Part shown: positions 1 to 7,654 of the stretch, one piece after another
How the letters are laid out: every line of letters starts with the position of its first letter
Numbering within the stretch: position 1 is the first letter of the stretch
DNA from: a virus
Reading direction: 5' to 3' (one strand)
Virus record (IMG/VR): IMGVR_UViG_3300042923_001817
Coordinates: 1 to 46,517 of that record
DNA: 46,517 nucleotides
Notes under the pieces: model-generated
What the model saw: only the letters and a program-made list of their open reading frames with translations
Databases searched by the model: none
Told to the model about the DNA's origin: nothing
Program-made: the position numbers and the translations under genes

Positions 1-426
1 GTAGAAGCTGCCAATGGCAAACCGATATTACTAATTTACTGGTTCCGGCATGACATGGATAGAATAGCGAAAAAACTAAACGAACTTAAGATTCCATTTG
101 CAAAACTTGATACAGATGCAAGCATTAAGAAATGGAATAATGGAGAAGTTCCTGTTGCTATTCTTCATCCAATGAGTGGAGGACATGGCTTAAATCTCCA
201 AAGTGGTGGTTCAACTATTATATGGTTTGGTATGACATGGTCATTGGAACTGTATCAGCAAACGATAGCAAGATTGTGGAGACAGGGACAGACTGCGAAT
301 ATCGTAGTGGTGCAGCACATAGTTGCCAAAGGAACGATTGATGAGAGGATTTTAAAGGCACTTTCACAAAAGGACAAAACACAGTCCGCATTAATCGATG
401 CTGTAAAGGCAAATCTGCAAATCTGA
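1..426 (+). CDS. SNF2-family DNA helicase, C-terminal part (5' end outside window)
   Basis: The frame is open from base 1, so the gene begins outside the window and only about 141 C-terminal codons are present. The fragment matches helicase lobe 2 of SNF2-like proteins: GGHGLNLQSG is motif V and QTIARLWRQGQ is motif VI with its arginine finger. The ending with GTIDERILKAL is also typical. Phage copies of this family act on double-stranded DNA with ATP, usually in the replication and recombination block just before the late genes, which fits the position here. A first ATG at 55 is internal to the domain and is not the start. The exact substrate is unknown. Confidence 0.88.
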   Translation, partial: VEAANGKPILLIYWFRHDMDRIAKKLNELKIPFAKLDTDASIKKWNNGEVPVAILHPMSGGHGLNLQSGGSTIIWFGMTWSLELYQQTIARLWRQGQTANIVVVQHIVAKGTIDERILKALSQKDKTQSALIDAVKANLQI

Positions 427-480
427 GACAATCTGAGTAAATCCGAGGGAACAAAAATTCTAAAATCGGAGGTACTGTTT

Positions 481-744
481 ATGTACAAAAACAATATGCA
501 AGTTAAGCCATCCATAATGGAAGATGGGTTTTCTAATCTAGCAAATGCCATAATTCTGCAAGCAGTAAAGGATTATAGGGAAGCCTTAAAGAAACTAAAA
601 AACCATCCTAATAGTATCGATGCAAATAAAGAGAAATTCGCTGGGGAGCGTTTCTTTCATTCTAAGTGGTTTTCAGATATTACAAGTATTGATGGGAATA
701 TGCTGCTGAAAAAATTAAGGGACGAGGTGAAGATCCATGAGTGA
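481..744 (+). CDS. Small phage protein of unknown function
   Basis: An 87-aa, mostly helical, lysine-rich protein with no motif I recognise. A good ribosome-binding site (GGAGG) stands before ATG 481. Its last eight bases overlap the start of the late-regulator gene, so the two are probably translationally coupled. Small genes of this kind are common directly before the ArpU/DUF1492-type regulator in Firmicutes prophages. No membrane segment or signal peptide is visible. Confidence 0.7.
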   Translation: MYKNNMQVKPSIMEDGFSNLANAIILQAVKDYREALKKLKNHPNSIDANKEKFAGERFFHSKWFSDITSIDGNMLLKKLRDEVKIHE

Positions 745-1183
745 GAGATTTAATGTAAAAGAATATCTTAGCCAAGCGCATTACATCGACCAACGCATAA
801 ACAGCAAACTGGAGCAGGTAATGTCACTTCGTAACTTGACCACAAGAGCTACCGCAACATTATCTGATATGCCGGGTTCTGCAACTCGCAATATCCACAG
901 TATGGAAGATGTCATTACCAAGCTGATTGATCTCGAAAATGAGATTAATTCGGATATAGGATATTTGGTTGGACTAAAAACGGAGATAACAGCAGTGGTG
1001 AAAAAAGTTAAAAATCCTGAATACCGAACACTACTGGAACTTCGTTACTTGTGCTTCAAGACATGGGAACAGATAGCGGTGGACATGGACTATGATTTGC
1101 GATGGATCTACCGTATGCATAAGAACGCATTGGATGCAGTAAGAGAGCGCATTATTAAAACAAGCCATGAAAAGCCACTATAA
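737..1183 (+). CDS. ArpU/DUF1492-like phage late transcriptional regulator
   Basis: A 148-aa protein. The N-terminal two thirds are helical. The last third, from about residue 95, reads like a sigma-70 region-4 helix-turn-helix: YRTLLELRYL, then WEQIAVDMDYDLRWIYRMH. This layout is that of the DUF1492/ArpU family, whose members are thought to switch on late genes (terminase, capsid, lysis) in Gram-positive phages. It lies directly before the HNH and terminase genes, as expected for such a switch. Its DNA target is not known; the repeated TTTAGAGTGAT element elsewhere in the window is one untested candidate. Confidence 0.75.
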   Translation: MSERFNVKEYLSQAHYIDQRINSKLEQVMSLRNLTTRATATLSDMPGSATRNIHSMEDVITKLIDLENEINSDIGYLVGLKTEITAVVKKVKNPEYRTLLELRYLCFKTWEQIAVDMDYDLRWIYRMHKNALDAVRERIIKTSHEKPL

Positions 1184-1237
1184 GCCACCCTACCTTATGT
1201 GATATTATTATAATAGCAGAAAAGTAAAATGAACCAG

Positions 1238-1270
1238 GCCTTGTAGGGTTACACCTATAGGGCTTTCTTT
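1238..1270 (+). terminator. Hairpin plus T-rich tail before the HNH gene
   Basis: A 10-pair stem (1238-1247 with 1254-1263, including G-T pairs) encloses a 6-base loop and is followed by TTTCTTT. It lies between the late regulator and the HNH gene. It could end early transcripts or shape the leader of the late transcript. Confidence 0.55.
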
Positions 1271-1291
1271 ATGCCCGAGGAGGTGAAGCGA

Positions 1292-1651
1292 ATGCCAAAG
1301 AAACCAAAGCGACCGTGTTCTTATCCCGGATGTCCTAACCTAACAGACGAACGGTTCTGTGAGCAGCATCAGAAACAGGAGAACCAACGCTACGAGAAGT
1401 ACGACAGAGATCCTGCTGTACGCCGTAGGTATGGTAGAGCTTGGAAGCGGATCCGTGACAGTTATATTTCACAGCACCCATTGTGTGAGGAGTGTGAAAG
1501 GAACGGAAGGTTGACGAGAGCAGAAGAGGTTCATCATATCCTTCCGTTAGCACGAGGTGGAACTCACGATAAAAGCAATCTGATGGCTCTTTGTACTCCT
1601 TGTCATTCAGCCATCACAGCAAGAGATGGAGAACGTTGGCATGACCGGTAG
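1292..1651 (+). CDS. HNH endonuclease (packaging-associated)
   Basis: A 119-aa protein starting at ATG 1292, chosen because GAGGAGGTG at 1277-1285 is correctly spaced; the in-frame ATG at 1271 lies before that site. An N-terminal cysteine/histidine group (CSYPGC, FCEQH) is followed by the HNH core: CEEC, EVHHILPLARGG, NLMALCTPCH. The CxxC pairs bind a structural zinc and the HH and N residues form the metal-dependent active site. In HK97-type cos phages an HNH protein encoded next to the small terminase works with the terminase in cutting DNA at cos; that role is inferred here from position. Confidence 0.9.
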   Translation: MPKKPKRPCSYPGCPNLTDERFCEQHQKQENQRYEKYDRDPAVRRRYGRAWKRIRDSYISQHPLCEECERNGRLTRAEEVHHILPLARGGTHDKSNLMALCTPCHSAITARDGERWHDR

Positions 1652-1764
1652 GGGGGAGTCAAATCTCTACGACTATTTAATTGTGCAACGGGCGTGGGGT
1701 ATCACGCAAAATTTCGCGGTTTCAAACGAGGTAATAGGACCCGCAACGAAAAGAGGTGTGAAAA
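1652..1764 (+). other. Putative cos (packaging) region between HNH and small terminase
   Basis: This 113-base gap holds no gene. It begins with a G-run (GTAGGGGGGAGTCAAA) typical of the HNH-terS gap in cos phages. It contains an imperfect palindrome at 1705-1718 (CGCAAAATTTCGCG, 12 of 14 bases symmetric) among GC-rich words, and ends in the small-terminase ribosome-binding site. The cos call is inference from position and pattern; the nick sites cannot be read from sequence alone. Confidence 0.4.
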
Positions 1765-2316
1765 ATGGCGAAGGACGGAACAAATCGTGGAGGTACCCGT
1801 ATCGGTTCTGGTCAGAAAAAGAAGCCACTAGCTGATAAGATTGCTGAAGGTAATCCAGGTAGAAGAAAACTTGAAGTCGTAGATTTTAGAAATACCGCAG
1901 ATCTTATGGGGCAGGAGATGCCACAGCCAAGGACAATGCTCTCAGCTAAACAAAAGGATGGGAAAACACTAGAAGCTAGTGAAATTTATGAGATTACATG
2001 GAAATGGCTTGAGGAACGTGGATGTGCACATCTAGTGCTTCCACAGCTTTTAGAACGCTATGCCATGAGTGCAGCCAGATGGATACAGTGTGAGGAAGCG
2101 GTAACAGAGTTTGGTTTTCTAGCCAAACACCCAACCACCGGAAATGCGATTCAAAGTCCTTATGTGGCTATGAGTCAGAATTTTATGAGCCAAACAAACA
2201 GACTTTGGATGGAGATATATCAGATTGTTCGAGAAAATTGTGCTTCGGAATATGGTGGATCTAACCCACAGGACGATGTGATGGAGCGACTTCTAACTGC
2301 CCGTAGGGGAAAATAA
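1765..2316 (+). CDS. terS: Phage terminase small subunit, P27 family
   Basis: A 183-aa protein with the family's N-terminus: a basic, glycine-rich stretch (GGTRIGSGQKKKP) and GNPGRRK near residue 29. A helical region follows, rich in tryptophan and including LLERYAMSAARW and SPYVAMSQNFM, typical of P27-like small terminases. The small subunit recognises the packaging site and recruits the large subunit. It lies directly after the HNH gene and putative cos. The large subunit is 6 kb downstream, whereas the two are usually adjacent, because a modification and metabolism block sits between them. Confidence 0.88.
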   Translation: MAKDGTNRGGTRIGSGQKKKPLADKIAEGNPGRRKLEVVDFRNTADLMGQEMPQPRTMLSAKQKDGKTLEASEIYEITWKWLEERGCAHLVLPQLLERYAMSAARWIQCEEAVTEFGFLAKHPTTGNAIQSPYVAMSQNFMSQTNRLWMEIYQIVRENCASEYGGSNPQDDVMERLLTARRGK

Positions 2317-2333
2317 AGATGAGGAGATAGGTG

Positions 2334-2411
2334 ATGAGTAAAAGATATTTAACAGCTGAAAGTGTATGTACCGGGCATCCTGATAAAAAAGGTGGTAGAG
2401 AAATATGTTGA
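2334..2411 (+). pseudogene. metK: Remnant of S-adenosylmethionine synthetase (first ~18 codons)
   Basis: ATG 2334, after GAGGAGATAGGTG, opens a 25-codon frame ending in TGA at 2409-2411. Its first 18 residues (MSKRYLTAESVCTGHPDK) match the N-terminus of methionine adenosyltransferase, including the ATP-binding GHPDK motif. The remaining seven codons are unrelated. A full MetK is about 390 aa, so about 95 percent of the gene is missing. The stop overlaps the ATG of the methyltransferase (2405), so ribosomes ending here could restart on that gene. It may now serve only as a coupled leader peptide. Confidence 0.8.
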
Positions 2412-3646
2412 TAGAAAAATTAAAGACTGAATTATTAATCCCTGCCGATTATAATCCGAGAAAGGACTTAAAGCCTGGTGATCCAGAGTATGAGAAATTA
2501 AAACGATCCCTTGAAGAATTTGGTTATGTAGAACCCGTAATATGGAACAAGGTCACGGGTCATGTGGTAGGCGGTCATCAGCGTTTAAAGGTTCTGCTTA
2601 GCATGGGAATTACCGAAGTAGAATGTGTAATCATTGAGATGGAGGAAGAAAAGGAAAAGGCTCTTAACATTGCACTTAATAAAATCAGTGGAGATTGGGA
2701 TAAAGATAAACTAGCTCTGTTAATCACTGACTTAAATGCCTCAGACTTTGATGTATCTCTGACGGGTTTTGACCCAGGTGAGTTGGATGACCTGTTTAAG
2801 GATTCCCTAAAGGATAAAATAAAAGAAGATGATTTTGATGTGGACAGCGAGCTGAAAAAGCCCGCTGTTTCGCATTTGGGCGATGTTTGGATTTTAGGAC
2901 AGCATCGACTGGTCTGCGGTGATAGTACAAAGAAAGACACTTTTGATGTCTTGATGGATGGGAAAGCTGCTAATCTAGTAGTTACTGATCCACCATACAA
3001 TGTTAACTATGAAGGTAGTGCTGGTAAAATTAAAAATGATAATATGGAAAATGAAGCATTCTATGATTTTCTGCTCGCGGCGTTTAAGAATACCGAAGCA
3101 GCAATGGCAAAGGATGCTTCTATTTATGTGTTCCATGCGGACACGGAAGGACTCAATTTTAGAAAAGCCTTTTCCGATGCAGGATTTTATCTATCTGGTA
3201 CTTGTATTTGGAAAAAGCAATCCCTGGTTCTAGGTCGCTCTCCTTATCAATGGCAGCATGAGCCTGTGCTCTTTGGTTGGAAAAAGAAAGGAAAGCACAA
3301 CTGGTATTCGGATAGAAAACAAACCACCATTTGGGAATTTGAAAAGCCGAAGAAAAACGGTGATCATCCAACCATGAAACCAGTGGCTTTAGTTGCTCAT
3401 CCCATTATGAATTCAAGCCTTACCAATTGCATTGTATTAGATCCCTTCGGTGGTTCTGGAAGTACACTTATTGCCTGTGAGCAGAGCGAACGAATCTGCT
3501 ACACAATAGAGCTGGATGAAAAGTACTGTGATGTAATTGTAAAGAGGTATATTGAACAAATCAGTAGATCAGATGGTGTATTTCTTCTTAGAGATGGTAT
3601 CAGATATAAGTATAGTGATTTGCCGGAGGTGAATATGGATGTGTAA
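2405..3646 (+). CDS. ParB-like domain / DNA adenine-type methyltransferase fusion
   Basis: A 413-aa two-part protein. Residues about 8-135 form a ParB/Srx-like domain, with VVGGHQRL around 54-61 as the nucleotide-binding signature. From about residue 155 comes an amino-methyltransferase: motif IV DPPY at 195-198 precedes the SAM-binding DPFGGSGST near 346-354, the order of beta-class N6-adenine or N4-cytosine enzymes. HPTMKP before motif I is also typical. It methylates phage DNA, probably to evade host restriction. No partner nuclease is visible, so it looks like an orphan enzyme. Its start overlaps the metK remnant and its end overlaps the next methyltransferase by 8 bases, forming one translational unit. 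Confidence 0.9.
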   Translation: MLIEKLKTELLIPADYNPRKDLKPGDPEYEKLKRSLEEFGYVEPVIWNKVTGHVVGGHQRLKVLLSMGITEVECVIIEMEEEKEKALNIALNKISGDWDKDKLALLITDLNASDFDVSLTGFDPGELDDLFKDSLKDKIKEDDFDVDSELKKPAVSHLGDVWILGQHRLVCGDSTKKDTFDVLMDGKAANLVVTDPPYNVNYEGSAGKIKNDNMENEAFYDFLLAAFKNTEAAMAKDASIYVFHADTEGLNFRKAFSDAGFYLSGTCIWKKQSLVLGRSPYQWQHEPVLFGWKKKGKHNWYSDRKQTTIWEFEKPKKNGDHPTMKPVALVAHPIMNSSLTNCIVLDPFGGSGSTLIACEQSERICYTIELDEKYCDVIVKRYIEQISRSDGVFLLRDGIRYKYSDLPEVNMDV

Positions 3647-5570
3647 ATTAACACTCGGCTCACTCTTTGATGGAAGTGGAGGTTTTCCATTGGGAGGTAT
3701 TCTCTGTGGCATTGACCCTTTATGGGCATCTGAAATAGAACCCTTTCCAATAAGGGTTACGACCAAACGTATACCACAGATGAAGCACTATGGAGATATC
3801 AACAAACTAAATGGTGGGGAACTTCCACCTGTCGACATAATAACATTTGGCTCACCCTGCACCGATATGAGTGTGGCTGGGAAAAGAGCTGGTTTGGACG
3901 GAGAGCAATCCGTCCTTTTTTATGAAGCAATCCGGATTGTTAAGGAAATGAGGTGCAAAACGAATGGGCAATATCCAAGATACATTGTTTGGGAAAATGT
4001 CCCCGGAGCATTCTCCTCAAATAAAGGAGAGGACTTTAAAGCAGTCCTCGAAAGCATCGCAGGGGTTAAAGATGAAACCATATCTATTCCTAAACCTAAA
4101 AAATGGCTTAATGCAGGAGAAATGCTGGGAGGAGATTACTCCATTGCATGGAGAACGATTGATGCACAATACTGGGGAGTTCCCCAACGAAGAAAACGCA
4201 TCTTCCTTGTCGCAGATTTTGCAGGCAGGAGTGCCGGAAAAATATTATTTGAGTCAGAAAGCTTGTCAGGGTATTCTTCGCAGAGCATCAAGCCGTGGGA
4301 AGGAACTGCCGAGGGTACTGAAATCGGCACTAGAGCATCAGGCTTTGATGGCTACAATGGTCAACTAACGGGAGATATTTCTTCGACCATTGGTGTTAAT
4401 TGTGGAATGAGTTCCGGTAGAAGTGGTGTGGTACTAAACGACCAAGGCGGAAATCGTATGGATATTACAGAAGATGTAACTTGTACTCTCCGAGCAAAGG
4501 CTAATCACCCACCTTGTGTTATAGAGGCTGCTGTATTTGATAATCACGGATGGGATAATCGCTTTACGGGACCGATTGATGTCGCACCAACAATATCTGC
4601 TACTTATGGAACAGGAGGAAACAATCAACCTTTTGTGGTTAGTGATACACCGAAAACCCTAAAAATCCGATGTGGCTGTGAGGGCGGTGGTAAAGGTGTT
4701 CTTATTCAGAATAACAAATCGGCAACACTATCCTGCAATAATGACCAGACATTATTTGTTCCGAAAGCCTATGGTATCTGCTCTAAAGACAGTAATTCCA
4801 TGAAATCATCCAATCCCAATAGTGGAGTATATGAGGCTGATACTTCTCGTACCATTGATGGAAATGGAGGAAATCCAGCTTGTAATCAAGGTGGTATTGC
4901 TATTGTAGAAAGTTATGCTTTACAAGGCTCCATGATTGGAAGGAAAGACTGCAATGGTCCACAAGGGGATGGTGTAAGTGAGAATATATCATTTACATTA
5001 AATACTGTAGATAAACACGCAGTAGTATATGCTATTGACCGGGAAACTTTTAACTGTGGCCAGAACTATGCAAGGAACCTTGGTATCAGTGATGAAGGCA
5101 TTTCATCAACGCTAAATGCACAAGGACCAAGTGCAGTTGCCACTCCAACTTACTCCTCAAGCAAAGCATCATTTTTTACCAGTGCAGAAACTGAACTTGC
5201 AAATACTCTTGTGGCTACAGATTATAAAGATCCTCCGTTAATTAATGATACCGATGGTACGGATTATATCGTAAGGAGATTGACACCAACAGAGTGTGCA
5301 AGACTTCAAGGCTTCCCGGATTGGTGGTGTAGTGACCTTGGAATAGAAAATCCTACAGATGAGGAGATTGAATTTTGGACTGAGGTCTTTGAAACGCATC
5401 GAAAGATAATCGGGACATCTGCAAAACCAAAATCTCGAAATCAAATTATGAAATGGCTGACAGAACCCCACTCCGATTCTGCGGAATATAAGATGTGGGG
5501 TAATGGTGTTGCCCTGCCCTGCGTTTGTTTTGTACTTGCTGGAATAGTGGAATCTAATTCTAGAATGTAA
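3639..5570 (+). CDS. DNA cytosine-5 methyltransferase with long repeat-bearing recognition region
   Basis: A 643-aa C5 methyltransferase. Motif I is LGSLFDGSGGF near residue 6. Motif IV is GSPCTDMSVAG with catalytic Cys74. Motif VI is WENVPGAF near 120, and motif VIII is WGVPQRRKR near 180. The C-terminal motifs are RRLTPTECARLQGFP near 545 and MWGNGVALP near 615. ATG 3639 has GGAGGTG 8 bases upstream and overlaps the previous gene. The span from about 232 to 500 is an unusually long insert of about seven degenerate units, each with a T[LI] core and a hydrophobic ending such as AVV. It lies where the target recognition domain belongs. The likely role is protecting phage DNA from several host enzymes. 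Confidence 0.92.
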   Translation: MCKLTLGSLFDGSGGFPLGGILCGIDPLWASEIEPFPIRVTTKRIPQMKHYGDINKLNGGELPPVDIITFGSPCTDMSVAGKRAGLDGEQSVLFYEAIRIVKEMRCKTNGQYPRYIVWENVPGAFSSNKGEDFKAVLESIAGVKDETISIPKPKKWLNAGEMLGGDYSIAWRTIDAQYWGVPQRRKRIFLVADFAGRSAGKILFESESLSGYSSQSIKPWEGTAEGTEIGTRASGFDGYNGQLTGDISSTIGVNCGMSSGRSGVVLNDQGGNRMDITEDVTCTLRAKANHPPCVIEAAVFDNHGWDNRFTGPIDVAPTISATYGTGGNNQPFVVSDTPKTLKIRCGCEGGGKGVLIQNNKSATLSCNNDQTLFVPKAYGICSKDSNSMKSSNPNSGVYEADTSRTIDGNGGNPACNQGGIAIVESYALQGSMIGRKDCNGPQGDGVSENISFTLNTVDKHAVVYAIDRETFNCGQNYARNLGISDEGISSTLNAQGPSAVATPTYSSSKASFFTSAETELANTLVATDYKDPPLINDTDGTDYIVRRLTPTECARLQGFPDWWCSDLGIENPTDEEIEFWTEVFETHRKIIGTSAKPKSRNQIMKWLTEPHSDSAEYKMWGNGVALPCVCFVLAGIVESNSRM

Positions 5571-5604
5571 GATTTAATCTACATACCACTTGCTATTTAT
5601 TCGG

Positions 5605-5628
5605 TTTAGAGTGATATATAACACTACC
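5605..5628 (+). promoter_or_regulatory. Repeated element TTTAGAGTGATATATA, copy 1
   Basis: TTTAGAGTGATATATA stands 45 bases before the ATG of the 230-aa gene. Near copies start at 6656 (before the amidoligase) and 29944 (before the first recombinase). Just downstream, ACTACC (5623-5628) can pair with GGTGGT at the ribosome-binding site, so the element may belong to a leader that hides that site. Its function is unknown; it could be a promoter part, operator or RNA element. Confidence 0.45.
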
Positions 5629-5651
5629 AAAAAAGAAAGGTGGTATGAGAT

Positions 5652-6344
5652 ATGGAAATAAGATTTAATCGCACAGGCAGTGAACGAAAAGCACTGGTTA
5701 CTGCAATCGGTGAGATTCTTGAAACTAAACCAGTTTATAGAGGAGCACCAACATTCATTTACGATATTGATGGTTTTGAGGTGGATAAGGAAGGAACACT
5801 TATCTTTACCGACAGCACAGACAGCGAAACGGTGGAAACACTGCTCGATAAACTTGCAGGTCGAGGGTTTGCCTTTGAGGAGAATGAAAACGCAACACAG
5901 GGCAACACAAACGCTTCTGACTTGCTTGTAATTGAGATGCCAAAGGAAGGTTTCACTGAAACAGCAATTGCAAACCTAGATAAACTCATAGAAAGCAAAG
6001 GAGAACTAATAAAGAAAGCCCTTGGTGCTGCTTCACTCCCGATTGAGCAGACCGAAGAAACATTTTGCTTTCCTTGGTTTCCCTTTGACTCAAATGTAGA
6101 TGAGGTTAAGGCCTACACACATTTTGTTACAGCAATATGTGAAATGGCCAAGACACAGATAAGAATAAGTGCAACAGCGAAAGAAGTAGATAATGAAAAA
6201 TATGCTTTCCGCTGCTTTCTTCTACGCCTTGGTTTTATTGGCTCAGAATACAAGACAGTGCGTAAGATATTGCTTTCAAAGCTAACAGGAAGTTCTGCAT
6301 TCAAAAGTGGACCAATCAAGGTTGAGGAGGTAGTCCAACAATGA
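5652..6344 (+). CDS. Phage protein of unknown function sharing a C-terminal module with the amidoligase
   Basis: A 230-aa protein starting FNRTGSERKALVTAIGEI. Homologues in clostridial prophages have been labelled 'virulence-related' without function, as far as I recall. Three parts are visible: an N-terminal alpha/beta domain (1-75), an acidic middle with a helical region, and a C-terminal module at 179-218 (NEKYAFRCFL, RLGFIG, LTGSSAF). The C-terminal module closely matches the end of the amidoligase encoded 400 bases downstream, so both may bind one partner or belong to one complex. Ribosome-binding site GAAAGGTGG; the end overlaps the DUF4314 gene by 4 bases. Confidence 0.75.
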   Translation: MEIRFNRTGSERKALVTAIGEILETKPVYRGAPTFIYDIDGFEVDKEGTLIFTDSTDSETVETLLDKLAGRGFAFEENENATQGNTNASDLLVIEMPKEGFTETAIANLDKLIESKGELIKKALGAASLPIEQTEETFCFPWFPFDSNVDEVKAYTHFVTAICEMAKTQIRISATAKEVDNEKYAFRCFLLRLGFIGSEYKTVRKILLSKLTGSSAFKSGPIKVEEVVQQ

Positions 6345-6568
6345 GAAGCATACAACCAGAAACATTAAAACAGTTAAGGGATACTTACACACCTGGAACT
6401 AGGGTGGTACTTATACAAATGGATGATCCATATACGAAACTTATTCCAGGAGATAGAGGAACAGTTACCAGTGTTGATGACATTGGTACAATTCATGTGA
6501 AATGGGATAGGGGAGGTTCTCTAGGAGTGGTTTTTGGCGAGGACTCATGTAGGAAAATCGAAGAGTAA
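6341..6568 (+). CDS. DUF4314-like small protein
   Basis: A 75-aa protein with a KOW/SH3-like beta pattern: GTRVVLIQMDDP, IPGDRGTVTSVDDIGTIHVKWD, ending in a short acidic tail. This matches DUF4314, a small family common in Firmicutes phages and plasmids and of unknown role. It overlaps the 230-aa gene by ATGA, so the two are translated together. The fold suggests a nucleic-acid- or protein-binding adaptor, but no catalytic residues are visible. Confidence 0.8.
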   Translation: MRSIQPETLKQLRDTYTPGTRVVLIQMDDPYTKLIPGDRGTVTSVDDIGTIHVKWDRGGSLGVVFGEDSCRKIEE

Positions 6569-6679
6569 ACTACACATTTTAGTCACGAAAATGTACAGAA
6601 AGATTGTGTAGTTTATGCTGCTATATATCGGTGAAATATCTTGATATATAACCCTTTTAGAGTGATATATATACATGCC
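6567..6679 (+). promoter_or_regulatory. Structured leader with inverted repeats and element copy 2
   Basis: The gap before the amidoligase is highly ordered. AAACTACACA (6567-6576) is repeated inverted at 6605-6614. A smaller stem CATTTT/AAAATG lies inside it (6575-6580, 6588-6593). TATATATC (6622-6629) and GATATATA (6643-6650) are inverted copies, and TTTAGAGTGATATATA starts at 6656. No T-run follows the large stem, so a simple terminator is unlikely; an operator or regulatory RNA leader fits better. Confidence 0.5.
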
Positions 6680-6715
6680 GAAAGGACATACACACTTTAA
6701 AAGGAGCGAAAAACA

Positions 6716-7615
6716 ATGCTAAGAGCAAAATTCGGAATCGAGATTGAGTTCACAGGAATTACAAGAGAAAGAGCGGCTAAGGTTGTAGTAGAATTTTTAC
6801 AAGGCACTTATGCCGAAGGTGGCACCTACTACGATACAAAGAAGGTTACAACATCAGACGGTAGAGTTTGGAAGGTAATGTACGATGGCAGTATCAACTG
6901 CCAAAAGAAAGAAAGGGGCAGAACAGTATCCGCGGGAAAAGAATACAGCGTTGAGCTGGTCAGCCCAATCCTTTCCTACCGAGAAGATATAGAGAACTTG
7001 CAGGAATTGGTTAGACAGCTTCGTCACGCAGGAGCATTCACAAATTCAACCTGCGGAATTCACATTCATCTTAATGGGACAGATCATACACCAAGAAGCA
7101 TTCGAAACATTGTGAATATCATTGCAAGCAAGAATGACCTTTTCTACAAGGCACTTCAGATAGCACCACAGAGAATGAGCTACTGCAAAAAGATGGACAG
7201 CATTTTGGTTGATAAGATGAACCGCAAAAAGCCTAAAACCATGCGACAGCTTGAGGATATTTGGTACGAAGGCTACAGCGAGAGCAGAAGTACCCATTAC
7301 CATAACAGCCGATATCACTTTTTAAACCTCCACAGCTTTTTTACAGGAAACCATACGGTGGAGCTTAGAGGATTTAATAGTGAGCTTCATGCAGGTAAGG
7401 TTAGAAGCTACATTATTCTTGCATTAGCCCTTAACAACCAAGCCTTAACGCAAAAATGTGCATCAGCTAAGAAACCACAAGTTGAAAATGAAAAATTTGC
7501 GATGAGGACCTATTTAAACCGCATCGGTTTCATTGGAGAGGAGTTTGCTAACTGCAGAGAGCATTTGACAGCATCGCTTTCAGGGTCAGCAGCATGGCGA
7601 TTTCGGGCCGCCTGA
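6716..7615 (+). CDS. Amidoligase-family enzyme (phage)
   Basis: A 299-aa protein of the amidoligase family related to glutamine synthetase and gamma-glutamylcysteine ligase. The start KFGIEIEFTGI carries the metal/ATP-binding glutamates. YSVELVSPILSY and STCGIHIHLNG form the active-site histidine/glutamate group, and HFLNLHSFF with TVELRGFNSELH follow. Such enzymes form amide bonds between an amino group and a carboxylate using ATP. Iyer, Aravind and colleagues proposed that phage-type members act with gamma-glutamylcyclotransferases in peptide tagging or cell-wall changes; a cyclotransferase gene follows directly here. Residues 256-299 repeat the C-terminal module of the 230-aa protein. Confidence 0.88.
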   Translation: MLRAKFGIEIEFTGITRERAAKVVVEFLQGTYAEGGTYYDTKKVTTSDGRVWKVMYDGSINCQKKERGRTVSAGKEYSVELVSPILSYREDIENLQELVRQLRHAGAFTNSTCGIHIHLNGTDHTPRSIRNIVNIIASKNDLFYKALQIAPQRMSYCKKMDSILVDKMNRKKPKTMRQLEDIWYEGYSESRSTHYHNSRYHFLNLHSFFTGNHTVELRGFNSELHAGKVRSYIILALALNNQALTQKCASAKKPQVENEKFAMRTYLNRIGFIGEEFANCREHLTASLSGSAAWRFRAA

Positions 7616-7654
7616 ACATTTCAATAATCTCAAAGCCGCAAAGGAGAATTTACA

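Noticed and set aside
1626-1835. 69-codon frame overlapping HNH end, cos gap and terS start
   Set aside because: It runs through two well-supported genes in another frame and has no ribosome-binding site.
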